Part shown: piece by piece, positions 57,373-64,000 of the stretch
Layout: each line of letters begins with the position of its first letter
How positions within the stretch are numbered: the stretch's first letter is position 1
DNA from: Clonostachys chloroleuca
Lineage: Eukaryota; Ascomycota; Sordariomycetes; Hypocreales; Bionectriaceae
NCBI GenBank assembly: GCA_037952775.1
Contig: JBANAY010000003.1
Location: 2,666,001 to 2,730,000, forward strand
Direction: 5' to 3'
Length of the DNA stretch: 64,000 bases
Notes under the pieces: model-generated
What the model saw: the letters and a program-made list of their open reading frames with translations, nothing else
Databases searched by the model: none
Told to the model about the DNA's origin: nothing
Position numbers and translations under genes: made by a program

Positions 57373-58884
57373 ATGTTGCTCCGTGGAGCGTTCGCGGCCT
57401 TGGGCCTCATGGCCAGCACCAGCAGGGCCCTTGAGATCACTGTCACCGACGATTGTGAGTCTAGTGCCGCTATGTATCGCCCACAGCACGTATATTAACC
57501 CCAATGTAGCCTCTATCAAAAAAGCCGCCGACACCGTTGCATACGGCCTGGTAAAGTTCTATACTGGTAACAACACCGGTGACGTTCCGGGCAATTTGCC
57601 TGACCCATACTACTGTCAGTTGTGTCCCATGGAATGGAGGCTGTAGTCGTCGCTGACTTTTTCACAGGGTGGCAGTGTGGCGCCATGTTTGGCACTCTGA
57701 TCGATTATTGGCATTACACCGGAGACGATCAGTACAACGCTATCACATTACAAGCCATGGTTCACCAGGCCGGTGACGACGAGGATTTCATGCCAAAGAA
57801 TCAGACAATGACGCTGGGTAACGATGACCAAGGTTTCTGGGCTTTGGCTGCTATGAGCGCTGCGGAACACACTTTCCCCGACCCCCCTGCAGACCAGCCT
57901 CAGTGGGTTGCAATCGTGCAGGCCGTGTTCAACGAGTTTGTGAGTCGTTGGGATACGGCGCATTGTGACGGTGGTCTCCGATGGCAGATTTTCAACTTCA
58001 ACGCTGGTTGGAACTACAAGAACTCTATTTCCAATGGCTGCTTCTTTAACCTCGCTGCCCGCCTGGCCCGTTACACCGGCAATGACAGCTACGCAGAGTG
58101 GGCCGAGAAGGTTTGGGATTGGGAAACGTCAATCGGACTGATCAATCTTACCAGCTACGCAGTCCATGATGGTGTGACGATCAAGGACGGTGCCAAGTGC
58201 CAGGATGACATGGATAAAACCGAATGGACATACAACTCCGGCATCTTCCTTCATGGATCAGCTGTCATGTACGACGTTACCAAGGACGCAAAGTGGAAGA
58301 CCCATGTGGATGGACTCATCAAGCACGGAATTGAAAAATTCACTGTGGATGGCAACAATATTGCTTACGAGCAGCTCTGTGAGCCTCATGGGACTTGCGA
58401 CGACGATCAGCGTTCATTCAAGGGATACTGGCTGCGCTGGCTTTCAGCTACCATTACGCTGATTCCAGATGTCAAGGATACTATCTGGTCTCTCATGACG
58501 ACCAGCGCTCAGGCCGCCGCCTCGGTCTGCATCGGATCACCTACAGCGGCCATTTCTGGCCACCCGCCTTTCAAGGGAATGGCTGGTACTGCCTGCGGCT
58601 TCAAGTGGAACCCATCCAAGACTTTTGACGGTTCCTTTGGTGTCGGTGAGCAGATGAGTGCGTTGTCTGCGCTCATCTACACTCTTGTAGATGACGCAGC
58701 TGCTCCGGTGACGAACTCGACAGGTGGCACTTCTATCGGAAACCCTGGAGCCGGTAGTAAATCGGATTCAGAAAAGATCCGAGTCTTTGACCCAATCACC
58801 ACTGCCGACCGTGCAGGAGCTGGTATTCTAACCACTCTGATTATCGGCGGTGTCATTGGTGGTTGTGCTTTCGTCAGTTTGTAG
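57373..58884 (+). CDS. DCW1: GPI-anchored GH76 mannosidase-like protein, DCW1/DFG5 family
   Basis: Exons 57373-57454, 57510-57614 and 57668-58884 give 467 aa. The protein is secreted and membrane-anchored. In yeast, Dcw1/Dfg5 are essential together and are thought to attach GPI-linked proteins to cell-wall glucan. A signal peptide (MLLRGAFAALGLMASTSRA) is followed by the GH76 alpha-helical barrel, with the paired catalytic aspartates in TLGNDDQGFWALAAMSAAEH. Further family blocks are HCDGGLRWQIFNFNAGWNYK, SISNGCFFNLAARLARYTGN and FKGYWLRWLSATI. The Ser/Gly/Thr linker and hydrophobic tail (GILTTLIIGGVIGGCAFVSL) are a GPI-addition signal. Introns are 55 and 53 bp. Whether this is the DCW1 or DFG5 paralogue cannot be decided from one copy. 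Confidence 0.93.
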
Positions 58885-59627
58885 GGGAAGAATGGGATAT
58901 TGAACCAAATGTTTATAGGCAAAGGGAGCATTTTACATACCAAGCTCTCGAAGGCGTTTGAGGCGTTGACGCCATTAGATTCAGCACCATATTCACATAC
59001 ATTCTACTACTCATGCTAGCAGGCATATTTCAGGGGATATTGGCTGGATCAACTGGAGAGAAATCACACTTGTTTGTTTATTTTATTTCTCTGCATATTT
59101 CCTCCTGGCTCGATTCCAATGTCGTCCTTTTTATTTGGTTTGTTTTTGTTTACTACACTAGAAGGAAATAGTATATGCCACTACAGGTTCGGAATTCATA
59201 TGTCACGAAAGATAGCAAAAAAAAAATCTCATGTCTGAAGGCCTTTTCTGAGCAAGAAGCTTCCGCCGGAACGCCTCCCGCCCTCCACTGCAAGGTACGC
59301 TGATTCGTTCGTGGCACTAGAGGCGGGAATTTACTCCGTTACCAAACAGATGAATTCCCGCCCCTCCTCCCCCTCCGGGTTCATGTAGCTCGGGAATCCT
59401 GATACCGAAGTACAGAGCAGATGCACAGAAGATGGAGGCGAGTCTTGATGCCCACCCCCACCTGCCTCCACGTCATATGCGACTCATTTCCCCTCGTTTG
59501 TCGTTCGACAAGAGGTTGGGGTAAATTGAAGGAATTCGGGCAGGTCTCACTCACATCCTCCATAGCCTTTGTCGAGCCATTACATTACAATTGAAGGAGG
59601 TTCAGATTTCTAGCTAACCCATCCGCC
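58885..59627. other. Intergenic: GH76 3'UTR and DAK promoter
   Basis: 743 bp between tandem plus-strand genes; a short A run lies at about 59217-59226. A pyrimidine-rich stretch at 59354-59377 is probably in the DAK promoter/leader. No gene recognised. Confidence 0.4.
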
Positions 59628-61432
59628 ATGTCGTCCAAGCACTTTGTGAATGACCCGACGCAGCTGGTCAACGCCGCGCTGCGCAGCCTGACGCTCACCA
59701 ACCCAAACGTCGCCCTTGATGCGGAGAACAAGATCGTGTACCGCCGGCCGTCCGATGCGCCCGCCCAGGTGTCCATCATCTCGGGCGGCGGGTCTGGCCA
59801 CGAGCCGTCGTTTGCTGCCATGGTCGGCCCCGGGCTGCTCTCCGGCGCGGTGGCGGGGACCATCTTTGCCAGTTCCTCGGCGGAGCAGGTGCGGACGGGG
59901 ATCGCGACGAGGGTCGACCGGGAGAAGGGGGTGCTGGTCGTGGTGATGAACTACACGGGTGACGTGCTCAGCTTCGGCATGGCCGTCGAGAAGGCCAAGG
60001 CGGCCGGGACAGACGTGCAGATGGTCGTGGTGGGGGACGACGTCGGCGTCGGCAGGGCGAAGGGGGGAAAAGTCGGGCGGCGCGGCATCGCCGGGACGGT
60101 CCTCGTGCTCAAGATCGCGGGAGCCCTGGCGGCGAAGGGTCGGTCGCTGGAGGAGGTGGCCAAGGTGGCCAGGCTGACCGCCGATAACCTGGTGAGCGTA
60201 GGCGCGAGCCTGGAGCACGTACACGTCCCCGGTCGGGCTGTGAGCCAGGAGGACTCTCTGAAGGCGGGCGAGGTTGAGATCGGCATGGGGATTCACAACG
60301 AGGTGGGCTCGAGCCGTGCCGAACTGGATCTTCCAGAGCTTGTGGGCAGGATGCTTGCTCAGCTGCTGGACCAGAATGATGAAGACCGGGCGTTTGTGAA
60401 CGTCAACTCGAACGAGGTTGTGTTGCTCTTGAACAACTTGGGCGGGGTCAGCGCCCTGGAGCTGGGCGCCATCACCGATGAGGTTGTGACGCAGTTGAAC
60501 AAGTCCTACAACATCCAACCCGTTCGTATCTTGAGCGGTACTTACATGACCAGTCTCAACGGGTTGGGCTTCAGCATCACCCTTCTGAATGTGGTCAACA
60601 CTGATATCGGCGGACCGGGCATGATTGAGCTCCTGGATGCCCCGAGCGAGGTCACAGGATGGGCAGCACCCATCCAAAAGACTACATGGGAGGCGAAGAA
60701 CACAGCCGTTAGAACTGACGCAGTAAAGGAGAACCAGGAGATCAAGCCAAGCGGTCTGACGGTGGATGTTGCTGGGGCCTCCACGGCTCTGACGACAGGA
60801 CTTAAGAAGGTCATTGCAGCCGAGCCGGAAATCACCAGATACGACACCGTGGTTGGAGACGGCGACTGTGGCATTGGGCTGAAGAGGGGAGCCGAAGGTG
60901 ACTGCTTATCCGCGAACCCAAGTTACTGAGATTCCACTGTTCTAACATCATCCAAAAAACAGCCATCCTGAACCACCTCGAGCAAAAGCCCCTGACGGGA
61001 GACATCGTGATTGACTTGGCCTCCATCGTCCCCGTCGTTGAAAATAACATGGACGGCACATCAGGAGCACTATACGCCATCTTTCTCAACGCACTGGTCC
61101 ATGCCCTCCGCGGCCAAGGATCGGGTCAGGCAACGCCTAAGGTATGGGCCGCCGCTCTCAAGCAGACCAACGATGCTCTATCTAGGTACACCCCAGCGCG
61201 GCCCGGCGACCGAACCCTCGTCGATGCCCTCTACCCGTTCGTGGATGTTCTCGAACAGAGCGGAGATGTGAAGAAGGCCGCCGACGCCGCACAAAAGGCT
61301 GCTGAGGACACCAAGGGGATGCAAGCCAGCTTGGGAAGGTCGGTCTATGTTGGCGGGAGTGGCTATGAGGAGGTGCCCGATCCCGGTGCCTGGGGGCTCG
61401 CAACCTTCTTCCAAGGTCTAGCAGGACAATAG
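59628..61432 (+). CDS. DAK1: Dihydroxyacetone kinase (ATP-dependent, single-chain)
   Basis: Exon 1 is 59628-60897 and exon 2 is 60963-61432, giving 579 aa. The enzyme phosphorylates dihydroxyacetone (and glyceraldehyde) with ATP, feeding glycerol-derived carbon into glycolysis and detoxifying DHA. The DhaK domain shows SIISGGGSGHEPSFAAMVGP and the catalytic histidine that binds DHA covalently in EIGMGIHNE. The DhaL-type ATP domain has VVGDGDCGIGLKRGAEA, spanning the intron, and a second helical block (ENNMDGTSGALYAIFLNALV) ending GYEEVPDPGAWGLATFF. Intron splicing (GTGACT...AACAG) turns GAA G|CC into the family's AEAI. An intact G6 run at 60062-60067 shows that not every G-run in this assembly is damaged. 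Coding DNA is GC-rich, producing a 355-codon antisense open frame. Confidence 0.96.
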
Positions 61433-61713
61433 ATTTCTGGACGACGAGCAGCGCGTAAACCAATAGCATGATAATAAAGAAATAAAGAAACACTGCAAAT
61501 GAGCGTGAGCTGGTCATTGGCGGTAGCATTCACAAACAGTACAAAACCATCACGGATGCACACGATCACGTAGACGAACCAACAAAGAAAGTAGATGACA
61601 GCAAAATCAGAAAGTTTCATAACGCCTGGGTGTACAAACGCCAAATCTCGGTTTGTTTTCTAATCATCAATATTCCCCCTCCCTCCCATTCTACTGCACG
61701 AAGGATTATTTCT

Positions 61714-62321
61714 CTAGCTCAGAAGCACCAGGATAACGCTATCGCCTCTCAGAAACCTAAAGAGAGCTTATGTTAGCAAATCGATCAATGGCAGGACACA
61801 ACCCGCTGCGAAAGAGAGCTAGGTTGTGCACAGGAGAGATGGAAAAGGCACAACGTACATCTTGCTGATGAATCGGTCCTTGTTCACCGGTCGCCCCTTC
61901 TTCCCATCTGCCAGTCGTGGTGTTTCTGTCCACATCTCCTTTACATTTTCGAGGACCATGTTGCAGTGGCGATCGAACGCCTTGACGCGAGCGAGCAGCT
62001 TGCGGTTGTTTCGGATAGAGATCAGGACCTGATTGTGCGAGCGGACGGCGGACTGGAGGATGGACAGTGGTCCGGCGGAGAACTCGTGCTCTTCGCGCTG
62101 CGCGATCTCGTACTCACTAAGCAAAAGGCGCGCGAGCGGTCAGTTTCCTGTGTCATGATGCATCGGGGGCAGAGATGAGGAGTGGCGGTAAGGTTGTCGC
62201 GGGGGAGACATACGTTAGCTCTGAGCGCGGCTTGGTAAGAAGCTCTCTGGAGAGATTGTTAGCATTCTGCGGTTGGAATGGGGATAGTTGGGGCGCTATA
62301 CTGAATCTTAGGGTCGGACAT
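61714..62321 (-). CDS. SMD2: Small nuclear ribonucleoprotein Sm D2
   Basis: Exons 62321..62302 (20 nt), 62246..62214 (33 nt), 62116..61859 and 61756..61714 total 354 nt, 117 aa. SmD2 is one of seven Sm proteins forming the ring on U1, U2, U4 and U5 snRNAs. It is extremely conserved: [20 protein letters not shown] (Sm1), [20 protein letters not shown] and the Sm2 end [13 protein letters not shown]. The short N-terminal exons join to [20 protein letters not shown], which matches the family, and every phase agrees. Donors are GTATAG, GTATGT and GTACGT. The exons are too small for ORF scanning except the third. It is convergent with DAK1 (281 bp apart) and divergent from the hydrolase gene. Confidence 0.96.
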
Positions 62322-62868
62322 TGTGTGCGAGAGATCTCAATGCGCGACTATTCGTTGTGGTCGAGATGGTTCTGGGATGAGCACGCGCAAGGCTCCAGCG
62401 AACGAAGCTCGAAAAGTTCAAGATGTTGGAGGAGCATGTTGTTGATTGGTTGGAGCATATCTCTTAGTGGGGCACATTGGTGGACAGAAAAGACGAGCAG
62501 CATCAAATACACCTGAGCTTGGCAAGAAGTAGATGAGGGAAGGAAGCCAAAATTAAGTGATAGGCTGACTAAATGTATAACCCAGATTGAGTCGCTTCAT
62601 TGAAGACTTTCTAGTTTAATTTGTATGATCTTTAAGAGCATATCCAGAAAACCACCAGTGCAAGTTCGCATCAATTATTTTCGTCAGACCCACGCCATTC
62701 CCAACTGGGAAACATACTGGGTATCCTCGGGATAGAATTTCAATGGAAAACCATTCCCGCCGCCTGCAACGCTTGCTTCCTCGGCACAGATAAAGCAACA
62801 ACCACCTGCTCCCTGCCCATGGTTGATGCGCTTTTGGTCACATCAAGCGCATTGAGTATTGGTTTCTA
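62322..62868. promoter_or_regulatory. Divergent promoter region of SMD2 and the HIBCH gene
   Basis: 547 bp between head-to-head starts, no recognisable gene or clear core element. Confidence 0.4.
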
Positions 62869-64000
62869 ATGTTCGCCCGGTCCATCACTGCACGAGCTGG
62901 CGTGGCCGCCAACGCTGCAAGCCGTCGAAGCATCATCATGGCTCGACAGCCTGGCTTCTCACTAGGCGCTCGTGCCGTAAGAGGCCCTTTGGTTCACTCA
63001 GCCTTGAGGAACTTGAATTGGAGGAGCTAATCTCTTGATAGGTTTCCACCGAGGCCACCCAGGTCAAGGAACTACCAGGCGACGAGCCCTACGATGTCGT
63101 CTTCGAGAGCAAGTATGGTCTGCGAACCATCCTGCTCAACCGACCGAAAAAGCTCAACTCACTCAATGGATCAATGATCCGCAAAATCGTACCTCGGATG
63201 ATTGAATGGGAGAAGTCAGATCTCGCCAACGTCGTTGTTATGAAGGGTGCGGGGGAGAAGGCTCTTTGCGCTGGAGGTGACGTTGCCGAGTTGGCCAAGT
63301 TAAACCAAAGCTCACCAGAAGGATGGAAGGAATCGGCCGACTACTTCGCACTCGAATACAAGCTCGATCACTACATCGCCACATACACGAAGCCGTACAT
63401 CGCCTTCATGGATGGTATCACAATGGGTGGGGGTTGGCCTCAGCGTCCACGCCCCATTCCGGATAGCTACCGAGAAGACTGTCTTCGCGATGCCCGAGAC
63501 TACAATCGGTTTCTTCCCAGATGTCGGAGCGTCCTTCTTCCTCCCCCGGATGAACGGATCTGTCGGCACTTACCTGGCACTGACCAGTGAACGTCTCACC
63601 GGCCCCAACGTCTTCTACTCTGGTATCGCCACCCATTATCTGCACTCCACCAGCCTTCCCGATCTCGAGGGTCGTCTGGCCGAACTGAGGTTCAGGGACT
63701 CTGATACGCTCGGCGACAGACTGAAATCGATCAACCAGACGCTAGAGGAATTTTCCACTGGCCTACCTTATGACCAACCCATACTACTGAAAGGCGAACT
63801 ACGCAACGCCATTGACCGCTGCTTCAGCAAGAACAACATCACTGACATCATCCAAGCCTTACAGCAGGAGAAGGGTCCAACCGAGGAATGGGCTCAGAAA
63901 ACCTTGGAGACCTTGAAGAAACGCTCTCCTACGGCGGTCCATGTGGCCCTCAGGCAGATGCGCATTGGTGGTCAATGGGATATCGCCAAGACATTCCAGA
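62869..64000 (+). CDS. EHD3: 3-hydroxyisobutyryl-CoA hydrolase, mitochondrial (partial, with frame break)
   Basis: Exon 1 is 62869-62976 and exon 2 starts at 63042 and runs off the right edge. The enzyme removes CoA from 3-hydroxyisobutyryl-CoA in valine breakdown. The first about 36 residues (MFARSITARAGVAANAASRR) are Arg/Ala-rich without acids, a mitochondrial presequence. The crotonase-fold core follows: YGLRTILLNRPKKLNSLNGS, then MKGAGEKALCAGGDVAEL for oxyanion-hole binding. Beyond it the active-site region reads TTIGFFPDVGASFFLPRMNG. At the invariant MGGGVGLS block the frame breaks: the G5 run at 63429-63433 is two bases short of the conserved reading, after which the protein continues normally in the other frame. 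A run-length error is likelier than a pseudogene because both sides are well conserved. The 3' end is not visible. Confidence 0.88.

Noticed and set aside
59610..60677. 355-codon minus-strand open frame
   Set aside because: Antisense shadow of the GC-rich DAK1 coding sequence.
1..64000. CRISPR array, insertion sequence, phage or bacterial operon
   Set aside because: No regularly spaced direct repeats, no transposase or integrase, and spliced eukaryotic genes throughout.

Overview
The window is nuclear DNA of a filamentous ascomycete (Pezizomycotina; a Sordariomycete or close relative is my guess). The evidence is short GT..AG introns of about 50-90 bp with CTRAC/TAAC branch points just upstream of the acceptor, long pyrimidine-rich 5' leaders, one gene per roughly 2.8 kb on both strands, and fungal families such as SSD1, MKT1, DUF4246, DUF4048 and GH76/DCW1. 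I see no prokaryotic operon, CRISPR array, transposon, rRNA or convincing tRNA.

Layout. 1-9 kb (all minus): 5' part of exocyst SEC8 (runs off the left edge), an epoxide-hydrolase-like protein without a visible catalytic triad, and HID1. 9-17 kb (plus): mitochondrial PET127, V-ATPase subunit A (eight exons) and a YIH1/IMPACT homologue. 17-19 kb: an ACT-domain protein (minus), then 3.9 kb without a recognisable gene. 22.7-28.5 kb: METTL25/RRNAD1-like methyltransferase (minus), t-SNARE TLG1 (plus), mRNA-export factor GLE1 (minus). 31-39 kb: the RNA-binding regulators SSD1 (plus) and MKT1 (minus), convergent. 40-46 kb: DUF4246 protein and ribosomal protein S28 (both minus), then a 2-oxoglutarate/Fe(II) dioxygenase (plus). 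46-55 kb: a LIG4-like ATP-dependent DNA ligase (minus), DUF4048 protein, an orphan exon-like fragment and a DUF4188 protein (plus). 57-64 kb: GPI-anchored GH76 mannosidase (DCW1/DFG5 type), dihydroxyacetone kinase (plus), spliceosomal SmD2 (minus), and the 5' part of 3-hydroxyisobutyryl-CoA hydrolase (runs off the right edge).

Most genes are housekeeping: secretion and trafficking (SEC8, HID1, TLG1, V-ATPase), RNA biology (PET127, GLE1, SSD1, MKT1, SmD2, S28, METTL25-like), cell wall (SSD1, GH76) and metabolism (DAK, HIBCH). No biosynthetic cluster or defence island is evident, and I did not find a clearly new system. The items most worth checking are the frame breaks at G/C homopolymers in four genes (best explained as run-length errors, but they would mislead gene callers), a 26-bp poly-C tract just after the RPS28 stop, the SSD1-MKT1 pairing, five NDR-kinase motifs in SSD1, a motif I substitution in the DNA ligase, a possible Fe(II)/2OG site in DUF4246, and a long in-frame leader ORF before V-ATPase A. 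Exon coordinates were derived by hand from splice signals and reading-frame continuity.
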